DNA of 64,000 nt, taken from the NCBI GenBank assembly GCA_905116865.2, contig CAJHNH020003142.1, positions 1 to 64,000 of the forward strand, read 5' to 3'. Below the pieces are notes generated by a model that was not told where the DNA came from, searched no databases, and saw only the letters and a program-made list of their open reading frames with translations. Below, in pieces: positions 1 through 10,450 of this stretch. The DNA comes from Candidula unifasciata. Its lineage: Eukaryota; Mollusca; Gastropoda; Stylommatophora; Geomitridae. How positions within the stretch are numbered: position 1 is the first letter of the stretch; the number at the start of each line of letters is the position of its first letter. The translations under genes were made by a program, and so were the position numbers.

Positions 1-1304
1 ATGATAAAGAATACATACAATATAAATTTGATAAAACACATAATTGTAAAAATATTATGTTCAATATATCAAAGTGTAAACTAATTTATATCTTTTCAGT
101 GACCTTGTTATTGTATGCAAGATAAGTAATGCAATCTTACAGTAGTGGCGCGGTGATTTCCGTCACAGGCGTGAGGTCAAGTCAAGCCCAACGTGATGTG
201 TTTAAGAAGTTACTCCGTACGTCATTCGGGCGCCAGTCCTGCACTGTTCTGGTTTTACGGAACCTCATGCAAGACTCCTGCAGCACATCCTCATCGTGCG
301 CCACAGATAATGGCTCAAATGAGCATTAACAGAGCTGTCAGGGCATCTCGGAGTTGGCGGCCCCAGAGGTGTAGTGTCCTCGTGGCTCTCATCAGCCCGC
401 CCCCAAAAGCATGGGTGAAAAGCTTATCAAAACTTATTAGGAACATGAGTAAAGTGCTTGCCAAACGTACAACTAAAATGACAACAGTCGGTTAAAAGTT
501 TGTGGGGTGAAGAGAACATTGGGTTGCTGAGACTCAACCCTTGACCTAGAGATGTACCCGCAGCACAGACGAGTATCATCTCTTGTGGGTGGCGTCTCGC
601 AGCTAGATTCTACCCATGTACATCCTCTGTCAACCCTCAGTGTCGTCGCCACCGCGCTGAGGTGCACCATGACAGCAACCATCCATCGGCCGGTTAAGCC
701 CAAATGTCTGACAAAAATTGATCCTGCTGCACACAAGCAAGCTCGAAATTTCGACCATTATAAATCGTATTGACTGGAAAAAGTCCAAATGTCCACATCC
801 CGAGACCCCACTCGCTCGAGTGTTGGGACCAAACAGATAAAGACATGCCTAACGCATGGTTCTCCATCCTGTCGTGCTAACAGCACGCTAAAGATGACAA
901 TCGTGCGACGAAAAAGACAGTACTTATTTGTGTGGTCACAAAAGTCCAGAACCCATGGACTGCTTCCCGTTGATCTCTGGAGGGCACAGCCCGTGTCGAG
1001 CGGGAAGCCAAATACGGTTGTGAGGTTGAGCAGTTATGTGCAGGACCTAACGATTCCTTGGGTGAGCCCAGAACCAGAGCGTTATGTGCCGGCTCTGCAT
1101 TTATGGAAGTCTCCTTGGATGGCGGGGAATGCCCATGATCTGCCCCTGCCTTCCCTTGAGAGCCAACCGCTCCACACAGGGCTGTCCCAAATGGAGTACT
1201 TCGGGAGCAACACCTATGGAGAAAGGGACAAAGAGGACACCACACAAATAAGGTCACATCTCGACCCACACAAAGCAATGGCCACAGTCATCCTAGAAAT
1301 AGGC
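1..1304. other. Unassigned sequence
   Basis: The first 130 bases are AT-rich. The rest has near-average composition and contains an open frame (789-1403, +) that shows no domain and runs into a SINE copy at its end, so I do not treat it as a gene. Parts resemble old dispersed repeat, but no second copy was identified in the window. Confidence 0.4.
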
Positions 1305-1482
1305 CTGACGTCTTCCCCCGAAGTCGGAGTACATCTGCCCGTGAGGCAGGAAATGGCAAAAGCCAGTAAAACGGTTGTACACGCAAAACTCAGGTCCAGG
1401 TAAAAGCCAAAAGTCCAAGTGGACGATTAACCGGGACCTTCCGCCGGAATTCACAGCCGGTGAGCGAAGAGGAAGAAGAATC
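1305..1482 (+). repeat. SINE family H, partial copy
   Basis: Carries the family landmarks in order: the 'tcggagtacatctgcc' block, 'gtaaaacgg', 'caaaactcagg', 'cttccgccgga', 'acagccggtgag', then GAAGAAGAA. About fifteen relatives lie elsewhere in the window (full examples at 11365, 34770, 35190 and 49340). Confidence 0.75.
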
Positions 1483-1765
1483 TTACAGTAAACAAAACTT
1501 TTCAATGTTTTTTATTTTATTTCCGTCTGTGGTTAGCACGCTGTGCTGTGGTTTACAGCTGTGATATCTACACCTTTCTGCCCAACACACAAGGTTTCAG
1601 CAAAACCATGAATTTGCCTTTTATAACATGTCGGTAATGGATAAAGTAAACAAAAATTACCTGGGCCCCCAAAAGGTATAGTTTACCAAGATAAATGTAA
1701 TAAAAACTCGCCAACTTTATGCTACAGGAGTCAAACTACAACTAATGTGCTAATAATCATGATAA

Positions 1766-1905
1766 TACAGAGATTTAGAGGAGCTATAGGAGTAGCAAGA
1801 ACAGATAAAATTACAAATGAAAAAATTAGAACACTAACCGGCCTGAAACCACTCATATGGTTAACAAAAGAGCAACAGATGAGATGATCTCACCGTCTGG
1901 CAAGA
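1766..1905 (+). pseudogene. Non-LTR retrotransposon RT C-terminal fragment
   Basis: Conceptual translation gives FRGAIGVARTDKITNEKIR, then TLTGLKPLIW and, after a stop, HRLARM. This matches the region after the reverse transcriptase domain of non-LTR elements (pattern R..GV.R.D.I.N..IR...G, then a hydrophobic stretch and GHL.RM). It is broken and much truncated. Confidence 0.6.
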
Positions 1906-1917
1906 ATGCCGACGGTA

Positions 1918-2690
1918 CCATCTGCCATGCCGAAGACATACATACAATGGACAGACAGTAGCATCTGCCATGCTGAAGACATACATACAATGGACAGACA
2001 GTAGCATCTGCCATGCTGAAGACATACATACAATGGACAGACAGTAGCATCTGCCATGCTGAAGACATACATACAATGGACAGACAGTAGCATCTGCCAT
2101 GCTGAAGACATACATACAATGGACAGACAGTAGCATCTGCCATGCTGAAGACATACATACAATGGACAGACAGTAGCATCTGCCATGCTGAAGACATACA
2201 TACAATGGACATAAAGTAGCATCTGCCATGCTGAAGACATACATACAATGGACATAAAGTAGCATCTGCCATGCCGAAGACATACATACAATGGACAGAC
2301 AGTAGCATCTGCCATGCTGAAGACATACATACAATGGACAGACAGTAGCATCTGCCATGCTGAAGACATACATACAATGGACAGACAGTAGCATCTGCCA
2401 TGCTGAAGACATACATACAATGGACAGACAGTAGCATCTGCCATGCTGAAGACATACATACAATGGACAGACAGTAGCATCTGCCATTCTGAAGACATAC
2501 ATACAATGGACAGACAGTAGCATCTGCCATGCTGAAGACATACATACAATGGACAGACAGTAGCATCTGCCATGCTGAAGACATACATACAATGGACAGA
2601 CAGTAGCATCTGCCATGCCGAAGACATACAATGGACAGAAAGTAGCATCTGCCATCCTCAAGACATACATACAATGGACACACAGCTAGT
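1918..2690. repeat. 43-bp minisatellite, about 18 units
   Basis: The unit starts catctgccatgctgaag and ends ggacagacagtag, with a 43-bp period. Units differ by a few point changes, for example 'ggacataaagtag' near 2210-2260. The last unit near 2640 is shortened. Long open frames on the minus strand here are artefacts of a repeat without stop codons. Confidence 0.95.
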
Positions 2691-2789
2691 TGATGGATCA
2701 CGCAGAATATGGATTGATGACACCAAGAACAGCCTTCAAGTAATGAAGACCAACTTATACAATGCACCCCCTCCCCTTCCCATCTAATA

Positions 2790-3213
2790 AAAACATGGCT
2801 AATTAAGGGTGTTTCTTTCAAAGTACACCAGCCACAGAGGAGAGGAACCAACAGTCTGCATACAAAGTGTTTTTAAAAGCAGATGTGCATGCAAAACTCT
2901 CTGGAACAAGACCAAAGTTAATGTAATAAGTTCCCCCTTTGACAATAAGGGTCCTAGGGGCCCATTTTAGGGGGTCAACAAAACAGACCCACTGTCACCT
3001 GACAAGCCTGTCGGGAAAGTCGACTAATTAAGGATGTTTCCTTCAATGCTGAGTGCATCTGTCTGACAAGTAAGGAACCAACAGTCTGCATACAAATAAG
3101 CCAGTCTGTAAAACAGATAAACTTCAGTTCAAAACAAGAACAGTGTCCAGAACCGAATGAAGAATTAAAACTTTCCACCAGAGTTTACAGCAGATAAAAG
3201 CTGAGAAGAGGAA
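2790..3213 (+). repeat. SINE family H, two partial copies in tandem
   Basis: One copy spans about 2790-2922 and a second about 2941-3213. Both contain the 'tctgcatacaaa' and 'aacttt..ccagagtttacagc' landmarks. The second copy ends about 16 bases from the splice donor of the host exon at 3230, so the retroposon lies in the intron almost against the exon. Confidence 0.7.
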
Positions 3214-3229
3214 TGTAACGAGTACCAAC

Positions 3230-3345
3230 CTTCCTTTGTGCAACTGATTTATAGAGTTCTATTGAAGTTCCTTCTTTGTGCCTGGCCGTCAACACTGCTT
3301 CAGCCTCTTTCCGCCAAACAGCAATCAATTCATCAGTAGTCTTGC
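3230..3345 (-). CDS. Host gene 1, coding exon 4 (tandem alpha/beta domain protein)
   Basis: On the minus strand the sequence reads tttttgcag / GCAAGACTACTGATG ... AGGAAG / gttggt, a 116-nt exon entered in phase 1 and left in phase 0. The split codon joins exactly to exon 3 (ATG G + GC AAG gives M-G-K). It adds 39 residues counting the split glycine, reading GKTTDELIAVWRKEAEAVL and later IELYKSVAQRK. In the predicted fold this is the first helix and second strand of domain 2, following strand LFWLEFDVEY of exon 3. The donor GTTGGT is weaker than those of the other exons. No convincing next exon was found between here and position 1, so the 3' end is missing or lies outside the window. The exon structure is well supported by phase, splice sites and domain periodicity; the function is not known. 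Confidence 0.75.
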
Positions 3346-3732
3346 CTGCAAAAACAGTGGACATTCAGCTGTGACATCATCAAGTACTGGGGGATCCTAA
3401 TGAAGCAATGATGCGCAGTACAAAACTCTTAATGTCTATTAGCCTCTCTTGCTCAAGCCTACCTCACCTTCACGTGGTGGACCCTGTTCTTCCCAGCAAT
3501 CCAGTTAAAGGTTGGGGTCTCAACCCCCCAGCGGGAAACTGGATGGGACAACAGAATAGGTAGAGGCGAAAAACGAAGGGATGAGCCTACTCTCCTCGAG
3601 TATGACCACAGTCCAGCCTAGCAAAACAAGGTGCTGAAGTCGGAGGCAACCAGCCAGGAGACGCACCACAGCAATCAGGATGCCATGCACACACGCCATG
3701 TAAATATAAGGTGAACGAAAGAAGAAGAGAAG

Positions 3733-4060
3733 ATCATCAAATACCTTGCTGACTGCCGTGGGCGATCATGCCTCTCACAATCTGTGATTTTCAACAACAT
3801 GCATCAGTCCATGTACCGACACCTCTCCATGCCACGACAAAATGCTGTCAATCATTTTCTCATGCTGGATACCTCTATCTCTTGCCACAAATCTCTCCAG
3901 TGGTCTCAACATGTTCCACTTTCTCTCTTCTCATAACATGGCCTTCAAAAAATTATGACTGTCTTCCTTCTGATAAGTTGACTTCTGGCCCTCGCTCTTT
4001 CAAAACAGCTGTGTCACTCATTCTAGCTGTCCAAGGAACTATAAAACAACATATCTGAAG
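3733..4060 (-). pseudogene. Non-LTR retrotransposon 3' fragment
   Basis: The minus strand encodes a degraded C-terminal region of a non-LTR reverse transcriptase protein, with LDS-type and GHVMRREK-like pieces. It ends near 'gatcgcccacggcagtcagcaagg', the same 3' end seen at 22960, 35160 and 45140. It lies in intron 3 of host gene 1. Confidence 0.65.
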
Positions 4061-4289
4061 CCAAAGAGAATTGTCTGGCTTGTTTATAACAGCAGCAGTG
4101 TTTTCTGCACGAATATTGTACGAAGATCTATAATTCATCATGTCTTGGCAGAATAATATACAACGATTTATCAAAATTCATCTTGTCTGCATGAAGAGCA
4201 TTCAATGACCTATCAATTCATCAGTATCCTATCCCTCTGTGGGTTCCCCAGCTGCATTTGGGAGAACAAAGAATGGACACCCCCGCCCC

Positions 4290-4520
4290 CTTTCTTTTCA
4301 ATAACCATGCGACAGGAGGTGACTAAGAGTTGTTCCTTTCAAAGTCAAAGTGCATCTGTCTGAAAGACAAGTAACTAGCAGCCAAAATACAATTTACACA
4401 TCTGTAAAACAGATGTGCATGCAAAACTCAATTTCTGGATCAAGACCAAAATCCAGGAGTGGTCAAACAACCAGAACTTTCTGCCGGAGTTTACAGCCGG
4501 TGAATGCAAAGAAGAATCTT
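4290..4520 (+). repeat. SINE family H copy
   Basis: Contains the poly-C-interrupted left part, 'gtgactaagagttgttcctttcaaag', 'catctgtctgaaagacaag', 'gtaaaacagatgtgcatg' and 'tttacagccggtgaatgc'. Flanking sequence on the left (4206-4229) and right (4550-4572) is similar (tgacctat.aat..atcagta), which may be a diverged target-site duplication. Confidence 0.75.
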
Positions 4521-4624
4521 GCCTGCATGAAAAACCTACACTGACCTATGAATATATCAGTAGCCTTGTCTGTATAAATCATGCACAAACAGTGATGACT
4601 CATCAGTAGTATTGTTAGCTGAGA

Positions 4625-5153
4625 GTTGAGTTGAGTCAAGAATTGACATCACAGCACTCAGGGCATTCCCATGTGTGCTCCGTCCTCATCTTCAGCAGCC
4701 AGCGCAGAGTTCCAATACTAATGGTACCAGTCACAATCTGGTTATATGTCCGTCTTGCTTTTCCCCTGAGTGTAGTGAACCTCTGGTTACACCCAGGTGC
4801 TCCATTCTCTCCAGGCCATAATAATCTTGTTTCTCCACTGATTCTGTTGCTTGTTCCCAATGGGCTTTGACCACATTTGCTTTGTCATTTATCAATTCAC
4901 CACCCAGTGGTGCAGATTCAGCCAATCTGTCTGACTGTTCATTACCCACTACTCGAGCATAGCCTGGAGAAAAGTTCCAAAATATGCTAACTACCCGTGA
5001 CCTTCCCAGTGAAGCTTGACACTCTGCTTGAAGCATCCCTGTCTTCACCTTTCTCAGTCTGTTACAATTACGACTTGTGTATATCTCTTGTTCTCTAGCC
5101 ACCGGAGAGCTGCAGTTACCGCCTCCATTCTCACGCCAGATGTGAATTTATCA
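4625..5153 (-). mobile_element. 5'-truncated non-LTR retrotransposon with RNase H remnant
   Basis: The minus strand encodes FSPGYARVVGNEQSDRLAES, the GHxGxxGNExAD motif of a retrotransposon RNase H domain, followed by the conserved C-terminal tail ending in WECPECCDV. The 3' tail is a short TCAAC-type repeat. It is flanked by a 12-bp duplication, tgttagctgaga, at 4613-4624 and 5154-5165. The insertion lies in intron 3 of host gene 1. Confidence 0.85.
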
Positions 5154-5215
5154 TGTTAGCTGAGAATAATTTACAAACACCAATACATTCATCAGTAGTC
5201 TTGCCTGGAACAATC

Positions 5216-5605
5216 ATATCTTTAGAAGTCAGCAGGAGACAGCCTGCAGAACGTCGCTCTCATCACAGTCTGCCTGAAAGAAACTCGGTCTCTCGCCAGT
5301 TCTTCCACCTCATGCACTTTCACACTCAAGGAGTCACTTATATCCCGTCTCGGAAGCCGAAATATTTTGGTCATATCAAGCGCCACGACGGACTGGAAAA
5401 AAAATAATAGCAGAAGGCATGGTACCAGGAAGGAGGGGCAGGGGCCGATCAACACGAAGATGGGCACAGGATATAAGTGACTCCTTGAGTGTGAAAGCAC
5501 ACGAGGCAGGAGAGCTGGCGAGAGATAAGAGTTTCTTTCAGGCAGACCGTGATGACAGCGATGTTCTGCAAAGGACCTGCTACATGATGATAACCAACAG
5601 ACACT
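5216..5605. repeat. Inverted pair of retrotransposon 3' fragments
   Basis: A minus-strand fragment (about 5222-5345) and a plus-strand fragment (5346-5605) of the same element face each other. Both contain 'gatataagtgactccttgag'. The plus copy encodes KYFGHIKRHDGLEKK, then RRGRGRSTRRWAQDISDSL, a typical C-terminus of non-LTR elements, and ends in 'ctgctacatgatgat'. The arms could fold into a hairpin of roughly 110 bp. Confidence 0.75.
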
Positions 5606-5667
5606 TAAATCAGTTATAAATCAACTCATGGTGTGCTCCTTGGTATGCAAACAGTTAACCTACCTAC

Positions 5668-5874
5668 CCATGTATTCAACATCAAACTCCAGCCAAAACA
5701 ATCCCTCCTTAGACAAGCCAACGCTACTGGGCTTGGTTAAGTGGTCAGGTACTTTCAAACTGCGGGCAAAACTCTCATAGCTGACAATTGGCTGACAGTC
5801 CACCTCTACTGCCCCAATACGCCACAGGCCGCCAATGGTTCGCTCAAAGCCAATGATGTTTGAGACATGGAATA
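5668..5874 (-). CDS. Host gene 1, coding exon 3 (tandem alpha/beta domain protein)
   Basis: The minus strand reads gttgttgcag / TATTCCATGTC ... TACATGG / gtaggt. This is a 207-nt exon, phase 1 at both ends. It encodes VFHVSNIIGFERTIGGLWR, then VEVDCQPIVSYESFARSL (the end of domain 1) and, after a linker, LFWLEFDVEYM (the first strand of domain 2). The split valine codon (G + TA) is completed by the microexon at 11097-11124, and the split glycine codon by exon 4. Hydrophobic alternation and the roughly 109-residue spacing between the two strand motifs (MFFVTVTIL in exon 1, LFWLEFDVEY here) suggest an internal duplication. The open frame extends past both splice sites only by chance. Intron 2, from here to 11096, holds retroelements, a piggyBac-like fragment and a SPIN-like MITE. 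Confidence 0.82.
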
Positions 5875-5967
5875 CTGCAACAACAAACAATATCAACAAC
5901 TGATATAACTGCTGATTATGATGTCACACACATGCTTTAAGATATTACTACAGTATAATAATAAGGA

Positions 5968-6655
5968 TTTTCATTGAATATTAAGAAAACGGAAGTAACG
6001 GTTATATCAAAGAAGAAGATAATTCCTCGTTGTGATATCTCAGTTGAAGGAAAAAGACTTAACTAAGCTAATAAACTAAAATATCTGTGAACAATCATAT
6101 CATCAGACTGAAAATGTGTGGCAGAGATTAAAAGCAGAATAGGTCAAGCAAAAGCTGCATTTCAGAAAATGAAAAATATATTATGCAATAAATCGCTCTC
6201 ATTTAATGACAGAAAGAGGGTGCTAAAATGTTACATAGAACCTGTTTTGCTTTATGACAGCGAATCTTGGATTTTCAATGAACAAATTAAGAAGAATTTG
6301 GAAGCAACAGAGTTGTGGTTTCTGAGACGAATGTTACAAATACCTTGGACGGCCAGAGTAACTAACAACAATTGCTTGAAAGAGGCTAATGAAAGTAGAT
6401 CTCTATATATATCAATAAGAAAGAGACAAACACTGTTTTTTGGCCACATAATGAAAAAAGAGACATTGGAGAACATTGTGACAACTGGAAAGATCAGTGG
6501 GAAAAGGGGTAGAGGCAGACCAACAGAGATGATGCTGGATGGGCTAAAACGATGGCATGGAGGGATATCAACAAGAGACCTCTTCCAGTCAACCAGTGAT
6601 CGTGATCTGTGGAGATGCACGAGCGCCTACGCCAGCTGGCAGGGCACATGATGAT
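5968..6655 (+). pseudogene. Non-LTR retrotransposon RT C-terminal half
   Basis: Broken frames encode the end of a reverse transcriptase: IKSRIGQAKAAFQKMKNIL, then ELWFLRRMLQIPWTARVTN, LFFGHIMKKE and KRGRGRPTEM. The order matches the thumb and C-terminal region of RTE/CR1-like non-LTR elements. It ends CACATGATGATGA, a (GAT)n-type tail. The upstream part (NIKKTEVTVISKK) has stop codons. Confidence 0.85.
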
Positions 6656-6711
6656 GAAGATAATAATTAAAAAATTAAAACATGGTAACAGTATTAGTTC
6701 CAGTGAGCCCC

Positions 6712-6975
6712 CTTTTCTTCTTCTCCGTGAACCCTGGCTGCAAACTCATATGGAAAGTTCTCATTGTTCTGGACTCTAGTCTTGTACTAAAACATTTCAC
6801 AGATGTAGCTTATTTATATATATAAAGTGTTGGTCCCTTGCTTCTCAAGCAGATGCAATCCAATTTGAGTAAAACACCCCTAATTAGTCTTCTCTCACAA
6901 AATGCTTGTTAGAAGTGCAGTGGGTCTACCCCCCCCCCCCCCCCCCCACTGGGGTACCGGAACCCACAATTTTAA
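6712..6975 (-). repeat. SINE family H copy, reverse, with poly-C tract
   Basis: This is the reverse complement of the family, running from 'cttcttctccgtgaaccctggctgc' through 'cccttgcttctcaagcagatgc' to 'cagtgggtctacccccc'. It contains a run of about 17 C near 6931-6948. A short plus-oriented relative follows at about 6990-7085. Confidence 0.65.
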
Positions 6976-7179
6976 GACAAAACGGTAGAGATCTGTTGTT
7001 CCCCTCAAGCATGTCATACCAGGTGACTAATAATGGGTTTGCTGAGGCTGACTGTGTTGAGCTTTCAACTAAAACTGCAGATATCTCAGTCTAGCTGCAC
7101 ACCATAATACAACCTGCTAAATGATCTTTGAAGAATGAGCACAGAACAAGGAGAAAAGACAAGGGAATCAACTTCACTG

Positions 7180-7330
7180 AACTAAGTTCTATCCCATGCA
7201 GCTCAGTCTCTCTCCACAAGAACAACTGCTTGCCCACAAAGAGTGTTTCACAAAGCACAAAATCTCCTAAAACTTAGTTCCAACCCCTAGAGATATCTCA
7301 ACAACAGCACAAAGTAAGTCAGAAAAATAA
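7180..7330 (-). repeat. SINE family M copy, partial
   Basis: Contains 'ctatcccatgcagctcagtctctc', 'agagtgtttcacaaagc' and 'cctaaaacttagttcc'. Related copies are at 16210-16440 (+) and 32590-32830 (-). Confidence 0.5.
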
Positions 7331-7531
7331 TCCTTTAGCAATGCAGTGACTAAACGGCATGAAGAACCTATGACACAGCACCTCCAAGCGAATTAAAGTA
7401 AAAATGTCGAGATCTTGCTTCTTTTCAGTGATAACTTATAAATGTGTGTCAAAGACATGGATGTGAGTCACGGACATGGATTGAGTCACAGACATGGATG
7501 TGAGTCACGACACTTAATCACTGATGGAAAA

Positions 7532-7700
7532 ATATGGAGCTTTTGAACTTAAATGCTACAGGAAAAATTCTAAGAATACCAAGAAAAAGAAAAAACACTG
7601 ACGTCCTACATGATCTGAACATCGAGGAGAATTGGCTCATAAATAATAACCTGTCCTGAAAGTTGAGGTACTCTGACCATGTTAAACATCCTGGTGGCCT
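7532..7700 (+). pseudogene. Non-LTR RT C-terminal fragment
   Basis: Translation FELKCYRKILRIPRKRKNTD, then VLHDLNIEENWL and LRYSDHVKHPGG, matches the pattern AFEMKCYRRILRI...T..VL..L.I...L...V..RKLRYFGHV.R of non-LTR elements. It is strongly degraded. Confidence 0.6.
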
Positions 7701-7789
7701 TGATTAGAGATTACTAAGGATTACCATCACAGATTCATAGGTACACATTACTACCAAAAAATAACGACTGATTATGCCTGTACTGTGTT

Positions 7790-8225
7790 CATTAATCAAA
7801 CGTCTTCGCCCCTTGGTGTTTATTTCTTGTAGCTCCAGGTACCACTGACATGTCTAAGAGCCGTGAGACAGGGATACAGACTCGTGCCCTTTGCTGTATT
7901 CCTCTTTGTGGTTTAGTGCAGCGCACGGCATTGATAATATCGCTTCTGTCCAGCACAGGACAAGCCATAGCAACCGCAGTATCTGCTGCAAGGTAACCTG
8001 CACGCTCATTGCCTCGAACACCAGCATGACCTAGCACAATGATGAAAATCAGGACTGGAGAGAACAGTGATAGAGGGCAGTTTCTAGAAAACAAGGCAGG
8101 GCAGACACTCAAGATGCACTGGCTAATCAAGCACAAGGTGCTGAAGAACTGGCCAGAGAAAGAGAAACTTAAAAATGCGCACTGACGAAACTGATGCAAG
8201 CAACAGCTAAATCGAATATCCAAGG
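7790..8225 (-). pseudogene. RNase H fragment of a second non-LTR element
   Basis: Minus-strand translation LGHAGVRGNERAGYLAADTA is the GHxGxxGNExADxxA motif of non-LTR RNase H. It is followed by DIINAVRCTKP and VSRLLDMSVVPG. The sequence differs from the CPECCD-tailed family found elsewhere, so it is a separate lineage. Confidence 0.7.
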
Positions 8226-9279
8226 CCCTCAGTCAATCAATCAATCCTCATGGCGCCCAGAAGCACATAAGGCAGAGACAAACTGTCACCACTCAATTTG
8301 ATCCTGAGCCATCCTCTCAATCTGCAGTTTTCCCATTCTTCTAGTATTCCCAGGGTGTCATGGTTAAAATAACAGGTGCCAGGTACTGAAAGACTTCTCA
8401 GTGGCTCAAATCATGAGACAGCTCAAAGAGACAGCTGTCCAGGCTATATTTCAAATATCCAAATGAAAACCCTCATTTAGAATATTTAAAGCATGTGTGG
8501 TTTTGGAATGTACACAATCAGATCCTTGCAGGTGATATACAATTTGTGCAGTGTGATGAGACTGTCCATGTATGCTCTAGAGAAGAAAGTGGAAGCACTT
8601 AGGACAGGGTAATTTAACTGGCGGCTGGGGGGTCAAATCTGGCCATGAGAGGCCTAGCAAGTGGCCCGCGGATCATTGACGATTGTATTGTTATAATGAC
8701 CATGCTATGCTGGGGCTCTGGTCCCTGGCTCGTGACAAACCTGATTTTCACAATTTTGGCTTCAGGTAAACTTTGCTGAATAGACCTGACTTAGGATATC
8801 TGTATGTAGTGACAGTGACTGTTAGGTAAAATCAAACCAAATTCATTCTGAACATACACACATACAGAATGCATGTTCTTGCCAATTTTTATGATATTTT
8901 CCTGATTGCGATAAATTAAAAAATGTTTTTAAGGGCAAGCAGAAGAACCATTTTCAAAAATCTTCCTAAACTGATGTAATAGTGATTCAACAATTAGTTT
9001 TTAAAAAAAAATCAGAATGAATTATCAAATTGTTTGCTTTTGATCACCCATATTCTTCAGCTCTGAATCAAAAGCAAACTCCACAGTATAACCTGAGGCA
9101 AAAGATTTTAAACTGGCAGCCATAAGGCCAAAACTTTCCATTCTGATTTTTCTGAAGCATGAGACTGACAGTTAAAATCAATAATTGATCTGATTATCGA
9201 AGAAACAAAAAGCTGCTACAGTGAAAGTTATCTCAATTCCCCTTGCGGGTTCTGAAGCCTCATTTGATTAAGGGGGGGG
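8226..9279. other. Unassigned sequence with a small hairpin
   Basis: I see no gene. The part at 8620-8680 (ggcggctggggggtcaaatc, later gtggcccgcgg) resembles the end of a degraded hAT-type MITE. A perfect 13-bp stem, gtttgcttttgat / atcaaaagcaaac, lies at about 9029-9079 with a 25-base loop. Confidence 0.35.
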
Positions 9280-9690
9280 GAGGGAGAGGAGGAAAGACCA
9301 ACTGCCCCCCCCCCCCAATCACTCATAAGGATGTAATAAAATGCAACTAATTTGGGGTCCTTCCTTCAAAGTCAAGAGTACCCCTGTCTGAGGGGCAAGG
9401 AACAGACAGTTGGGGAGAGGGAATGGGGGGGGGGGGGGGACCCACCGCCCTTCCTCTCTTCACCCATAAGGATGTAATAAAATAAAACTAATTTGGGTCC
9501 TTCCTTCAAAGTCAGAGTGCCCCTGTCTGAGAGGCAAGGAACAGCCTGCATACACATAAGCTACTTTTGTAAAATAGACGCGCAAGCAAAACAAGTTCGG
9601 GAAAGAAAAAAACCAGAATAGTCTAGAAATGGATAGCACACTCAGAAACTTCCACTGGAAACTTACAGCCAATGAATGCTAAGAAGGAAA
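9280..9690 (+). repeat. SINE family H copy with internal duplication
   Basis: The segment with 'ggatgtaataaaat', 'ggtccttccttcaaagtcag' and 'ctgtctgag.ggcaaggaac' occurs twice (about 9300-9410 and 9420-9550), each with a poly-C or poly-G run. The family 3' half follows to 9690. Confidence 0.7.
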
Positions 9691-9797
9691 AGAACTTCTC
9701 TATTCAAAAAGGACGTTGTTACCAGATACACTTACCATTCCCGATGACTGCCTCTAATGAATGCTGGCAGCTACAAAAACTGATCTTTGGTCTAAAC

Positions 9798-9996
9798 TAG
9801 AGGTTCTCAACCTGTGGGTCTCGACCCCTTTAGGGGTCGAATGACCCTTTCGCAAAGGTCGCCTAAGACCATCAGAAAAACACATATTCAACTGAAGTTA
9901 TGAAACAGCAACGAGAATAATGTTATGGTTAGGGGTCACCACAACATGATGAACTTTATTAAAGGGTCGTGGCATTAGGAAAGTTGAGAATCACCG
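9798..9996 (+). mobile_element. SPIN-like hAT MITE
   Basis: This 199-bp element starts TAGAGGTTCTCAACCTGTGG and ends with the inverted form GTTGAGAATCACCG. It contains 'ggtcgcctaagaccatcag' and 'aaaacacatatt', characteristic of the SPIN hAT family. It is flanked by an 8-bp duplication with one mismatch, gtctaaac (9790-9797) and gtcaaaac (9997-10004), as expected for hAT elements. No transposase remains. It lies in intron 2 of host gene 1. Confidence 0.85.
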
Positions 9997-10239
9997 GTCA
10001 AAACTATTGTACCATTAACCCTACCAGACGGATGTACCGCTACTGGGGTAATTTCCTAACCTGCAGCGAAATCGGTGTACTTCATTGTCGGTACTTTGCG
10101 TACTACGTGACAACAATGTGCCACAAACTAAAAATAACTAGCCTATTGTAGTCAGACCTCGTGGTTAGTCATTATGAATTGCTGCCCACGTGCGTTTGGA
10201 TTTACTTTGTGCGGTTTACCGCGAAAAAATTCTGAAAAT

Positions 10240-10450
10240 TTGCAATGAAACAAGCGGCTGATCAACCAGGCACTTCAACAGGAAAGTGATATACGTCTAG
10301 GCTTTTCACAGTCCAACAGGTGATCAAGACTTTGATTAAGTCAGGCTCTGAGGAGTCAGAATTTCATGAAGAATACATTCCTAGTTAAAGTGACACAGTC
10401 AGTGAGAGCTCGGGAAGGGGAATCTTGAAAATTATGGATTTAAAACTAGA
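10240..10450 (+). pseudogene. Possible piggyBac-like transposase N-terminus
   Basis: Broken frames give FTVQQVIKTLIKSGSEESEF, then HEEYIPS. The pattern of a short helix followed by an acidic serine-rich stretch resembles the N-terminus of piggyBac-family transposases. No catalytic region is present, so the assignment is weak. Confidence 0.35.

Noticed and set aside
789..1403. 204-codon plus-strand frame
   Set aside because: No domain, start context or splice support, and its 3' third is a family H SINE.
1590..1735. Minus-strand exon candidate CATAAAGTTGGCGAG... between 1690 and 1730 as exon 5 of host gene 1
   Set aside because: Joining it to the candidate last exon creates an immediate stop codon, and the acceptor is poor.
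1853..2851. Long minus-strand frames of 250-330 codons with repeating CPLYVCLQHGRCYCLSIV
   Set aside because: They are produced by the 43-bp minisatellite, which lacks stops in all minus frames; no protein family is involved.
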